Shown piece after piece: positions 25,453-32,527 of a stretch of 35,471 nucleotides of DNA (position 1 is the first letter of the stretch; every line of letters begins with the position of its first letter). The stretch is from NCBI GenBank assembly GCA_026645945.1, contig JAPKMO010000037.1:1-35471 (forward strand), in the 5' to 3' direction. The position numbers were made by a program, and so were the translations under genes. The stretch comes from Anaerolineae bacterium. GTDB lineage: Bacteria > Chloroflexota > Anaerolineae > Aggregatilineales > Phototrophicaceae. The notes under the pieces were generated by a model. It was given only the letters and a program-made list of their open reading frames with translations, had not been told where the DNA came from and searched no databases.

Positions 25453-26326
25453 CGCGGTGGTCACGCCCCGGCTGTGGCGCGCGCTCAGCCGCCCCCCGGC
25501 CACGCACCCGCTGTTCCAGCGCACGGTCGTCCTGCCGGCCTACACCAGCGCCCACTATTTAAGCTGGGCGAATCTGGTCATTAACCTGATTCTGGGACTC
25601 AGCCGTTACGCGCCCACGCTGTTGTTTTTGCTGATGCCGTTGATTCTGGTGATTCTGGGTTTGACCTACGGCCTGGACTGCGCGCTGCGGGTTGGCAGCG
25701 CCATCGCCCGCGAGCATGAAAACGACACTTACGGCCTGCTGTCCCTGTCGCCGAGCGGGCCGCTGGGGGCCGTGTGGGTGCTGGCGACCAGCGCCGTCTA
25801 CCGCAACCACGATTTTATGCGGCTGTGGGAGATTGTGCGGATTTCGTTGATAACCGGCCTGGCGGCAGGGGTGGCCGTAACCGGCATCGCGCTGGTTTTG
25901 AACGCAGACATCTTCACGCGCCTTCCGCAGCCGCCCATGCTGATTTACGCGGGTTTGCTGAACTTCGCCGCCATCGTCGGCGCGCTGTACGCGGAGTACG
26001 TGCAGTCGGCGGTGCTGGGCGTGCTGGTGGGGCTGGTTGTTTCAACCTACGCGCGCAGCCGCCTGGATGCCAGCATGTGGGTTTTTGGCGTTTACCTGCT
26101 GCTGCAAATGGCGATCTACGTGCTGACGATGGTGGTTGGCTTCACGGCGCTGCCGCTGGCGGCGGAGGCGCTGGCTGTGCGCGGCGATTTTGCGCTGGTT
26201 GGGCTGAGTTTCGCCCGGTTGGGGATGTTCGTCCTGGCGCGGGAGGCCGTCATCGCGCTGGCCTGGCGCGGCCTGCTGGCGCGGCTGAATGTCTTGCCAT
26301 CTGAGTCCAACCTCATGAACCATTAA
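25394..26326 (+). CDS. Polytopic membrane protein, ABC-2 permease-like
   Basis: A 310-residue protein with about six predicted membrane helices (around 60-90, 120-133, 150-168, 178-195, 198-215, 225-250). The cytoplasmic loop with AREHENDTYGLLSLSP resembles the E-x-GT-LLL-SP loop of ABC-2 type permeases such as those exporting drugs or glycans, but no ATPase gene lies next to it, so the assignment is tentative. The ATG at 25394 lies inside the beta-propeller gene and has GGAG 8 nt upstream, supporting this start despite the 59-base overlap. Confidence 0.6.
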   Translation: MAFTPRSADRIRWPGGWLRNAVVTPRLWRALSRPPATHPLFQRTVVLPAYTSAHYLSWANLVINLILGLSRYAPTLLFLLMPLILVILGLTYGLDCALRVGSAIAREHENDTYGLLSLSPSGPLGAVWVLATSAVYRNHDFMRLWEIVRISLITGLAAGVAVTGIALVLNADIFTRLPQPPMLIYAGLLNFAAIVGALYAEYVQSAVLGVLVGLVVSTYARSRLDASMWVFGVYLLLQMAIYVLTMVVGFTALPLAAEALAVRGDFALVGLSFARLGMFVLAREAVIALAWRGLLARLNVLPSESNLMNH

Positions 26327-26343
26327 GCGGCCTGGATTATAAT
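26315..26343 (+). promoter_or_regulatory. Candidate promoter of lipA
   Basis: A perfect TATAAT at 26338-26343 lies 29 bases before the lipA GTG; the -35 region at 17-bp spacing (ATGAAC, 26315-26320) is weak, overlapping the end of the preceding gene. Confidence 0.45.
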
Positions 26344-26372
26344 CATGCATATCAGCGAAAGGTAGTTCGATT

Positions 26373-27338
26373 GTGACCGATACGATTGACCCCAAGGCCA
26401 TCCCGACCTTCGACCCGGCGGGATGGCAGCCCGACCCCAAACACCCGCGCCGCCGCCCCCCCTGGATTAAAGTCAAAGCGCCCGGCGGCGAAGTCTTCCA
26501 GGAAGTGAACGAACTGATGCGCCGCCAGCAGCTGAATACCATCTGCGAGGAGGCCAACTGTCCCAATCGCGGCGAGTGCTGGAATCATGGCACGGCGACG
26601 TTTTTGATTCTTGGCGATGTCTGTACCCGGTCATGTCGTTTTTGCGATGTGAAAACCGGGCGGCCCAAACCGATTGACTGGAACGAGCCGCTGCGGGTGG
26701 CGCAGGCGGTGAAGGCGCTCAACCTGCGGCATGTGGTCATCACCAGTGTCAACCGCGACGAACGCGCCGACGGCGGCGCGCCGGTTTTCGCCATGACCAT
26801 CAAGGCTGTGCGGAAGCTTCAGCCGGGGTGCAGCATCGAGGTGCTGATACCGGACTTCAAGGGCAGCGAGGCGGCGCTGAAAATCGTCATGGACGCGCAG
26901 CCGGAAATCCTCAATCACAACGTCGAAACCGTGCCGCGCCTGTTCAAAAAAGTGCAGCCGCAGGATCGTTACGAGTGGGCGCTGGCGACCCTGGGCAACG
27001 CCAAAAAGATGGACCCGCTGGTGCTGACCAAAAGCGGCATCATGGTCGGCCTGGGCGAAACGTTTGATGAAGTGGTCGAGGTGATGCGCGACCTGGCCGG
27101 GTTGGGCGTGGACATCCTGACCATCGGCCAGTATTTGCAGCCCAGCAAAAGCCACCTGGACATCGAACGGTATTATCTGCCGGAGGAGTTCGACGCCTTC
27201 GAGACGGTCGGCAAGGAGCTGGGCTTTAAGTGGGTGGAAAGCGGTCCGCTGGTGCGCAGCAGCTACCGCGCCGACCAGCAGGTGCGCGAGCTGTCGAAGC
27301 TGAACTTCATCCACATGCGGGAAACGCCGGGGGAATAA
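26373..27338 (+). CDS. lipA: Lipoyl synthase
   Basis: Radical SAM enzyme that inserts two sulfurs into protein-bound octanoyl groups, making lipoyl cofactor for 2-oxoacid dehydrogenases and the glycine cleavage system. The 321-residue protein has the auxiliary-cluster cysteines 58, 63 and 69 ([12 protein letters not shown]), the SAM-cluster cysteines 84, 88 and 91 (CTRSCRFC) and the C-terminal RSSY motif (295-298) whose serine ligates the auxiliary cluster. GTG start at 26373, with AAAGG about 10 nt upstream. lipB is not in the window. Confidence 0.97.
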   Translation: MTDTIDPKAIPTFDPAGWQPDPKHPRRRPPWIKVKAPGGEVFQEVNELMRRQQLNTICEEANCPNRGECWNHGTATFLILGDVCTRSCRFCDVKTGRPKPIDWNEPLRVAQAVKALNLRHVVITSVNRDERADGGAPVFAMTIKAVRKLQPGCSIEVLIPDFKGSEAALKIVMDAQPEILNHNVETVPRLFKKVQPQDRYEWALATLGNAKKMDPLVLTKSGIMVGLGETFDEVVEVMRDLAGLGVDILTIGQYLQPSKSHLDIERYYLPEEFDAFETVGKELGFKWVESGPLVRSSYRADQQVRELSKLNFIHMRETPGE

Positions 27339-27370
27339 TCAAACGCTCTGGGGCGATCACAGCCTTGTAT

Positions 27371-27399
27371 GCCGCCAGCGGCTTAAGCCGGCTGGCGGC
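27371..27399 (+). terminator. Hairpin downstream of lipA
   Basis: GCCGCCAGC (27371-27379) pairs with GCTGGCGGC (27391-27399); the loop contains the self-complementary GGCTTAAGCC. It begins 33 bases after the lipA stop and has no T-run. The same GGCTTAAGCC core recurs in the palindrome at 28609. Confidence 0.5.
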
Positions 27400-27413
27400 C
27401 CTCATTCGCGGGA

Positions 27414-27517
27414 AAGTCCACTAAAGGGGCTGTTAAGATTTTTGTTCTTAGCCCCTTTAGTGGGCTTGGTTTTTGCATAGCCCTGAGTTTGAACCCAGGG
27501 CGGCGGGTTTGTAAACC
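27414..27517 (+). repeat. Composite element of three successive hairpins; first may terminate lipA
   Basis: Hairpin A: AAGTCCACTAAAGGGGC (27414-27430) pairs with GCCCCTTTAGTGGGCTT (27451-27467), with one G-T pair, then GGTTTTTG, a good intrinsic terminator on the + strand. Hairpin B: GCCCTG...CAGGGC (27480-27501). Hairpin C: GGTTT-GT-AAACC (27506-27517). The close stacking resembles mobile REP/MITE-like intergenic elements more than a simple terminator. Confidence 0.65.
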
Positions 27518-27539
27518 TACCCTCTTGCGACTGGCGCGG

Positions 27540-28475
27540 TTAAACGTCCGTTTCGTCCCCCTCGGAGTCACCGAAAATGCGGCGGAGTTCCTGCTCCCAT
27601 ACGTCGGCCAGAGGGTCGAACAGCACTTCGGTGAAATCGTCGGAGAGGCGCTGCATGTACTCGCGCACGTTGAGCTGCGGCGCGGCGCGGTCGAGTTCGT
27701 CCACCTTCGCTGCGACCGATTCGACCACGCGCCCGGCTTTTTCTTCCAGGTCGGCCAGGTCGAAGGCCGTTTTCAGCAGGTAGTTGACGCGCTTCATCAC
27801 GCCCAGCCAGGCCATAAAATCGTTTTCGATGCGGATGCCGCTGCCCGCACCCAGCGCGCCGGAAAAATTATAAGTCGGCACGAAGGCGTACAGGCCGATA
27901 AATTCCATGCCGCGTTCCCCGGCGCGTTTGCACAGGTACGAGCCGATGCTGGCGCCGCCGTGATAATCGGAGAAGGTCACGCCCAGGTGTTTGAGCGAGT
28001 CCTTCATGGCCGGCAGGCTGTAAATGCAGGATACGAGGCGCTCTTTATCGTAGGGCAGTTCGCCATATACGCCGCCCAGCCCGATGATGCGTTTGACGCC
28101 CAGCGTCCGCGCCGCGTCCAGCAGCGCCGCTGTGTAGCGTTCGATGTCCAGGTGGGGTTCGTCGCCCAGGAAGATGACCACGCCGCGCCGCTCGTCGCCG
28201 GTGAAATAAAACTCGTTGCGCGGGGTGTCCAGCGAGCGCGGGTAGCCGCCGTCAAAACGCACCACTGGGCGCACCAGATCGTGCGTGCCGGGAATCTGGA
28301 ACAGGTAAAAACCGTCCGGGCGCAGCGTGCCGATTTTGCGCGCGTTCGTCTGTTGGACAAGGTACTGCGGCAGGGCGGACGATACCGAGCCGCCGTCAGC
28401 CCACTGCCGCCAGCCGGCGATCAAAACCATTTCCTGCGCTGTCGGGCGTTCTGTAAATTCAACCGCCTCGGTCAT
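27540..28475 (-). CDS. PAC2 family protein
   Basis: A 311-residue protein of the PAC2 (proteasome assembly chaperone 2-like) family, a fold widespread in bacteria and archaea with no settled function in bacteria. Recognisable parts are MVLIAGWRQWADGGSVSSALPQYL near the start, GVVIFLGDEPHLD, RIIGLGGVYGELPYDK and YNFSGALGAGSGI. Start chosen: ATG at 28475 with GGAG 9 nt upstream; the frame is open further up but through repeat hairpin sequence, so a longer start is unlikely. Confidence 0.85.
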   Translation of the reverse strand: MTEAVEFTERPTAQEMVLIAGWRQWADGGSVSSALPQYLVQQTNARKIGTLRPDGFYLFQIPGTHDLVRPVVRFDGGYPRSLDTPRNEFYFTGDERRGVVIFLGDEPHLDIERYTAALLDAARTLGVKRIIGLGGVYGELPYDKERLVSCIYSLPAMKDSLKHLGVTFSDYHGGASIGSYLCKRAGERGMEFIGLYAFVPTYNFSGALGAGSGIRIENDFMAWLGVMKRVNYLLKTAFDLADLEEKAGRVVESVAAKVDELDRAAPQLNVREYMQRLSDDFTEVLFDPLADVWEQELRRIFGDSEGDETDV

Positions 28476-28512
28476 GTTCAGTCTCCAATCCGCGAATTCG
28501 TGCAGGTGCGCC

Positions 28513-28539
28513 GGGGCGATCACGCAGGATCGCCCCTAC
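28513..28539. repeat. REP-like hairpin, GTAGGGGCG family, member 2
   Basis: GGGGCGATC (28513-28521), 6-nt loop ACGCAG, GATCGCCCC (28528-28536), then TAC. It has the same CCCCTAC flank and 6-nt loop as the element at 14455. A half copy, GGGGCGATCAC, stands alone at 27350-27360 after lipA. It lies upstream of the PAC2 gene; the rest of 28540-28608 shows no gene. Confidence 0.7.
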
Positions 28540-28608
28540 GGTGTTTATTGCCTGTTTTATGGCTCAATCTTCATCGCCAGTACATGAACCGGCTTAATCT
28601 GCACACCG

Positions 28609-28630
28609 ACAGTGGGCTTAAGCCCACTGT
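28609..28630. repeat. Perfect 22-bp palindrome
   Basis: The half-site ACAGTGGGCTT (28609-28619) is followed directly by its exact reverse complement (28620-28630). With no loop it is more likely a protein site or repeat junction than an RNA hairpin. AGTGGGCTT also forms the right arm of hairpin A at 27459-27467, and GGCTTAAGCC is in the hairpin at 27380. Confidence 0.75.
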
Positions 28631-28683
28631 TCGATGGTAGGCATTCTCACTTTGTTGATGTGCTGTATCAACGATGGCCGCCG

Positions 28684-28867
28684 TCATTCGTCCTGACCCC
28701 AATCCCCAAGCCGGCGCTGTCGTTGGTCACGCCGAATCTGCTTCACCCACTCAACCGGGTCTTCAATATGAGAAGCGACCAGTTCAATCGGCTCGTCCAT
28801 CGCTTCCAACATAGCGACGATTTCTGCGCCTGTTTTTGGCCTGTTCCAGAATCTCGCTGAGGGTCAT
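28684..28867 (-). pseudogene. Small 60-codon ORF with a one-base frameshift, antitoxin-like
   Basis: From ATG at 28867 the frame reads MTLSEILEQAK. After a run of five A (TTTTT on the + strand) one base must be skipped to continue with TGAEIVAMLEAMDEPIEL and then to a Trp-rich, charged end DPVEWVKQIRRDQRQRRLGDWGQDE and TGA at 28684. GGAG lies 9 nt upstream of the ATG. Without the shift translation stops after 27 residues. The opening resembles small antitoxin-like proteins, but no toxin gene is adjacent, so function is unknown. A sequencing or assembly error in the A-run is a real alternative. Confidence 0.55.
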
Positions 28868-28931
28868 CGGTCACATCTCCACGCGCTTTACGGTCATTAT
28901 ACGGGTTTTCGCGCCCCGTTATGCCTTGCGT

Positions 28932-29657
28932 TCAATATTCCTTCCACCGTTCCATGATGCGCTGGTAGGCCTCGTTGATCTCCTGCATTCGGGCGTTGGC
29001 GTCCGGCGAGGGGTTGTTATCCGGGTGGTAGCGCAGCGCCTGGGCGCGGTAGGCGCGTTTGATGTCCGTTTGGGTGGCCGTGACCGGGATGCCGAGCAGC
29101 GCGTAACAGGGACGCAGGGGATGGTCATCGTCCAGCGTTTCGGCCTCCGGGCGCGCGTGGTGGAACTGCGGCGTGAACCCGGCCACCTTTCGCACGCCCA
29201 GCAGGTATTTGTTGTCGAAGGTAGCATAATCGCCGCTCAAATCGGCCAGGTTAACCGGCTCGCCGGTGGTGAGGCGGCGGCTGCGGTCTATAAAAACCGG
29301 CACGATTTCCACGCTTTTGCCGTCCAGCCGGTAGGCGAAAACCTTGCCACCGTAGGCGTGCAGCAGCAGGCGCAGGGCATCGCTCATCAGGGCAGTCTGG
29401 CCGTCGTCAGTGATGAGGTCGAAGGACAGAATAAACAGCGTGTGCATATCACGCTGCGTATTGGCGTTGAGGGTTTTTTTGACGAAGCCGACGGACAGTT
29501 CCCCCGCCAGCAGGTAAATCACAATATCTTCGTGAAAACTGGGCTGGGCGATGTTCACGATCAGCGCGCCTTCATCCAGCACGCGAATGGCGTGAACGTT
29601 CGGGACTGCGCGCAGTCCACCCACAAGATGCTGGAATGCAACGCGCAACGTACTCAT
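28932..29657 (-). CDS. J-domain protein with unusual long N-terminal region
   Basis: A 241-residue protein with a DnaJ domain at its C-terminus (about 183-240): CYALLGIPVTATQTDIKRAYRAQALRYHPDNN, with HPD at 211-213, which stimulates the ATPase of Hsp70 (DnaK). The first 175 residues match no domain I recognise; they look alpha/beta, with segments such as ALIVNIAQPSFHEDIVIYLLAGEL and GGKVFAYRLDGKSVEIVPVFIDR, and may select a client. Classic DnaJ has the J domain first and zinc fingers, absent here. AGGAGG lies 4 nt before the start at 29657. It follows the DnaB-like ATPase gene after 122 bases. Confidence 0.85.
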   Translation of the reverse strand: MSTLRVAFQHLVGGLRAVPNVHAIRVLDEGALIVNIAQPSFHEDIVIYLLAGELSVGFVKKTLNANTQRDMHTLFILSFDLITDDGQTALMSDALRLLLHAYGGKVFAYRLDGKSVEIVPVFIDRSRRLTTGEPVNLADLSGDYATFDNKYLLGVRKVAGFTPQFHHARPEAETLDDDHPLRPCYALLGIPVTATQTDIKRAYRAQALRYHPDNNPSPDANARMQEINEAYQRIMERWKEY

Positions 29658-29707
29658 GATTCCTCCTCAGGCTCTAGTGTATCAAAAAAGCGGGGGAGGA
29701 ATCAAAA

Positions 29708-29730
29708 GGGCGCACCGGCGCGCCCCTGTG
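29708..29730. repeat. REP-like hairpin, GTAGGGGCG family, diverged member 3
   Basis: GGGCGC (29708-29713), 6-nt loop ACCGGC, GCGCCC (29720-29725), then CTGTG. The flank is CAGGGGCG on the - strand instead of TAGGGGCG. It sits between the DnaB-like gene and the J-domain gene and may lower read-through. Confidence 0.55.
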
Positions 29731-29779
29731 GTATCAGGTTGGCAGGGCGATTATGTGGAGTCGCCCGTGCCAGGTTTAC

Positions 29780-30943
29780 CTAACTTTCGATCACCTTGTC
29801 GTCAATCAACTGCTGCTGCACCTTCTGGCCGCGTGGGTCGAAAGCGAAGTGCTGGCCGTGAAGCTGGAACTCCATGTCCTGCATGGCGCGCCCGGCGCGG
29901 TTTTTCTCCACCGTGAACACCACCCAGTCGCGGAACTGTTTGGCCGTGTAGGGGTTGAAGGCCACGTGGTCTTTGGACAGGATGTGATATTTGTTGTTCA
30001 TGATGATGGCGATGTCGGACTCGTAGTCCAGGGCGCTGCTGCCGCGCAGGTGGAACAGGTGAATACGTTTGCTCTTTAAACCTTCGCGGTCGGCGGCGAC
30101 GATGGCCCACACCGGCACATCCAGCGAAAGCGCGATGTCCTTCAGCCCTTCGACGATGATCGTGACTTTATCGTTTTCGTCGCGGGGGCGCTCCGGGTAA
30201 ACGGCGATTTTTTGCAGGTAGTCCACAAAGACGGTGACATTGCCGCCGGTGGCATCGCACAGGCGGGCGGTCATTTCCTTGATGGCCTTGAGCGTGGTCA
30301 CGGCGGGGCTGGCTTTGACCAGGATCATACGGTCGGAATAGCGGGCGATGCGCGCCAGCGCCGGGGCGGTTTTCGGGTTGTCGCGCAGGATGGCCTGAAG
30401 CGACCCGGCGGGATTGTTGTCGCGCCCCATAAAACCTTTCGCCCGTTCGGCGACGATGATCTGGTATAGGTCGCGCAGTTTGATGCCGCGACTGATGTCA
30501 ACCTCCGGCGGGTTGATGCTTTCCAGGCATAACAGTCGGTGCATGAGGTGTGTTTCGGTATGTTCGTAAGACAGATAAAAAGCGTACTGGTCGGGGCGCA
30601 TGGCGATATTTCGGGCGATTTGCAGGGTCGCAATGGTTTTGCCGATGCCCTGCGCGCCGCCGAGCAGCACGAGTTCGGTTTTCCGCAAGCCGCCGCCGAT
30701 GAAACCATCCAGCGGATCGAAGCCGGTAGACATCGGTACGTAGTCTACCAGATCACCCTGAATAACCCGGTCATTGGCCTCGCTGATGACTTGGGTGAGC
30801 GTTCGCGGCATATGCGCGCCGCTGCCGCGATTGCCCCGCTGAGGCGGCGCGCCGGCGCGCGGCTGGGCGGCGGGCTGCGCTGGCGGTTTGTTTACCAGGT
30901 CAGGGTCGGGGGGTAAATCGTTCGTAAAACGGCGCGTTGCCAT
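29780..30943 (-). CDS. DnaB-like RecA-fold ATPase lacking the helicase N-terminal domain
   Basis: A 387-residue protein. Residues 1-48 are a Pro/Ala-rich linker; 60-360 are a RecA-type ATPase of the DnaB C-terminal family: STGFDPLDGFIGGGLRKTEL, Walker A GGAQGIGKT (95-103), FYLSYEHTETHLMHRLL (like FSLEMS in DnaB) and Walker B VTVFVDYLQ (236-244), followed by VAADREGLKSK and SSALDYESDIAII. Replicative DnaB has an N-terminal collar domain of about 150 residues; it is missing, so this is probably not the main helicase but a helicase-like, loader or KaiC/RadA-like ATPase. Start chosen: ATG at 30943 with AGAGG 8 nt upstream; a GTG at 30952 overlaps that site. Confidence 0.8.
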   Translation of the reverse strand: MATRRFTNDLPPDPDLVNKPPAQPAAQPRAGAPPQRGNRGSGAHMPRTLTQVISEANDRVIQGDLVDYVPMSTGFDPLDGFIGGGLRKTELVLLGGAQGIGKTIATLQIARNIAMRPDQYAFYLSYEHTETHLMHRLLCLESINPPEVDISRGIKLRDLYQIIVAERAKGFMGRDNNPAGSLQAILRDNPKTAPALARIARYSDRMILVKASPAVTTLKAIKEMTARLCDATGGNVTVFVDYLQKIAVYPERPRDENDKVTIIVEGLKDIALSLDVPVWAIVAADREGLKSKRIHLFHLRGSSALDYESDIAIIMNNKYHILSKDHVAFNPYTAKQFRDWVVFTVEKNRAGRAMQDMEFQLHGQHFAFDPRGQKVQQQLIDDKVIES

Positions 30944-30971
30944 GCAAAACACCTCTTTTTCTCATGTTTAC

Positions 30972-31000
30972 ATCATACTCTTTACGTTTTTGCAAAGCAA
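30972..31000 (-). promoter_or_regulatory. Candidate promoter of the DnaB-like gene
   Basis: On the - strand TATGAT (30977-30972, 5/6) lies 28 bases before the ATG, with a weak TTGCTT (31000-30995) at 17-bp spacing. The same divergent gap holds GTTCT-AACC-AGAAC (31045-31058), a small dyad that could be an operator. Confidence 0.35.
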
Positions 31001-31124
31001 ACGCCTGAACCGGACTCTAACTGAATTTTTGGCGAATTTTGCAGGTTCTAACCAGAACATTACCAAACCTTAATGATCTTTACGCAATTTGACATTTCTT
31101 ACGCATCTGCATATTTATAGTTTA

Positions 31125-31154
31125 TTCACAAACGCCATAAAATTGTGCTAAAAT
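31125..31154 (+). promoter_or_regulatory. Strong sigma-A promoter of sigA
   Basis: TTCACA (31125-31130), 18-bp spacer, TAAAAT (31149-31154), with TG one base before the -10 (extended -10, TGCTAAAAT). Both hexamers match 5/6. It leaves a leader of about 75 nt before the start codon. A TTGACA at 31089 lies upstream, but its best -10 is poor. Confidence 0.65.
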
Positions 31155-31234
31155 GAAGGTGTTTCGTTTTCGCCGTGTTTGTTGGGGCAACAAGCGCGGC
31201 GTTTATACGCTATCAAAGTACACGAGGGTGTAAC

Positions 31235-32407
31235 GTGATACAGGAACTCATTAGCCGAGCCGACCAACGCGGGTACATTACCTACGACGATGTTCTCGAA
31301 TTTCTGGATGACGAGGGCGACGATATGAATAGCATCGAAACCCTGCTTTTCGAGCTGGACGAGCTAGGTGTCGAAATCCGCCAGGAAAGCGAGCCGCCCG
31401 CTCGGGTGGGGTTTGGTGAGGAGGTTGAGTTTGAGTTCGAGCCGGAAGAACTGACGCAAGACCCGGCTGTAGGCGACATTAACGCCGTTTCCCCGGATGA
31501 CCCCGTTGGCCTGTATTTCCGCCAGATGGCACAAGAACCCCTCCTGACCGCACAAGAAGAAATTGAACTGGCAAAACGTATCGAACTGGGCAAAGAAGCG
31601 CGCAAATGCCTGCTTAAACCTGGCCTGCGCGAGATGTATGGTCTGGGCTGGATCGCGCATATGGAGCGGCTGGTCGGTGACGGCCAGGCCGCCCGCGAAC
31701 ACCTGGGGCGCGCCAATACCCGGCTGGTGGTAAGCATCGCCAAACGGTATATGGGCCAGGGGTTGCCGTTCCCGGATTTAATCCAGGAAGGCAACGTGGG
31801 CCTGATGCGCGCGGTGGATAAATACGATTATACGCGCGGCAACCGCTTCAGCACCTATGCGACTTGGTGGATTCGCCAGGCCATCACCCGCGCTCTGGCG
31901 CAAAAGACCCGCACCATTCGCATTCCCCTGCACATGACCGAACGTATCCGCCAGATGTACCGCACCGCCCAACACCTGGAACAAAGCCTGGGACGCCGCC
32001 CATCGCCGGAAGAAATCGCCGCCGAGATGGATTTACCGTCGGAAGCGATTCGCGGCATGATGGACGCCAGCCAGCACGCCATCGCCCTGGAGCGCCCGGT
32101 CGGGGACGACGGCGACAGCGAATTTGGCGATTTTATCGAAGACCAGGACTCGCCCAGCCCGGTCGAATCGGCCACCCAACACCTGCTGCAAGAGACTATT
32201 GAGGAAATTTTAAGCGAGCTGACGCCGCGCCAGAGCCACATCCTGCGGCTGCGGTTTGGCCTGGGCGGGGGCGAGCCGCACACCCTGGAAGAAATCGCCA
32301 ACAAGTTCGGCCTCAGCCGCGAGCGCATCCGCCAGCTTGAAAAAGAGGCCCTCCGCAGCCTGCGCCATCCCCGGCTGGCCCACAACTTGCGCGATTATCT
32401 GAGCTAG
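31235..32407 (+). CDS. sigA: Primary sigma factor of RNA polymerase, RpoD/SigA
   Basis: Directs RNA polymerase to -10/-35 promoters. The 390-residue protein has a short region 1.1-like start (1-60), an acidic linker (FEFEPEEL), region 1.2 (DDPVGLYFRQM), region 2 with DLIQEGNVGLMRAVDKYDY and the -10-reading helix RFSTYATWWIRQAI, region 3, and region 4 ending in the -35-reading helix LSRERIRQLEKEALRSLRHP. GTG start at 31235 is set by GAGGG (31224-31228) 6 nt upstream; the frame opens earlier but without a ribosome site. It is as complete as Gram-positive SigA and lacks the large non-conserved insert of E. coli sigma-70. A terminator follows. Confidence 0.95.
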   Translation: MIQELISRADQRGYITYDDVLEFLDDEGDDMNSIETLLFELDELGVEIRQESEPPARVGFGEEVEFEFEPEELTQDPAVGDINAVSPDDPVGLYFRQMAQEPLLTAQEEIELAKRIELGKEARKCLLKPGLREMYGLGWIAHMERLVGDGQAAREHLGRANTRLVVSIAKRYMGQGLPFPDLIQEGNVGLMRAVDKYDYTRGNRFSTYATWWIRQAITRALAQKTRTIRIPLHMTERIRQMYRTAQHLEQSLGRRPSPEEIAAEMDLPSEAIRGMMDASQHAIALERPVGDDGDSEFGDFIEDQDSPSPVESATQHLLQETIEEILSELTPRQSHILRLRFGLGGGEPHTLEEIANKFGLSRERIRQLEKEALRSLRHPRLAHNLRDYLS

Positions 32408-32432
32408 GCGCGTTCTACCCCGCGATTTTAAG

Positions 32433-32455
32433 ACCGGGCTGCCACGCCCGGTTTT
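32433..32455 (+). terminator. Intrinsic terminator of sigA
   Basis: ACCGGGC (32433-32439), 6-nt loop TGCCAC, GCCCGGT (32446-32452) and a short run of T (32452-32455), 26 bases after the sigA stop. Confidence 0.75.
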
Positions 32456-32527
32456 GATTCCTGGGGCGCGAGGCTGCCGGTTATGGGCGATAATGAGCAG
32501 GAGCAGTTTTTTAAGAGGCAACCATTT

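Noticed and set aside
28612..28860. A + strand open frame of 82 codons
   Set aside because: It is opposite the frameshifted small gene, lacks a ribosome site and has no coherent composition.
28684..28867. Complete toxin-antitoxin pair
   Set aside because: No toxin-like gene lies on either side; the flanks are palindromes and the J-domain and PAC2 genes.
31089..31117. TTGACA at 31089 as the main sigA promoter
   Set aside because: The hexamer is perfect but the -10 at 17 bp (TATTTA) is poor; the TTCACA/TAAAAT pair downstream fits better.
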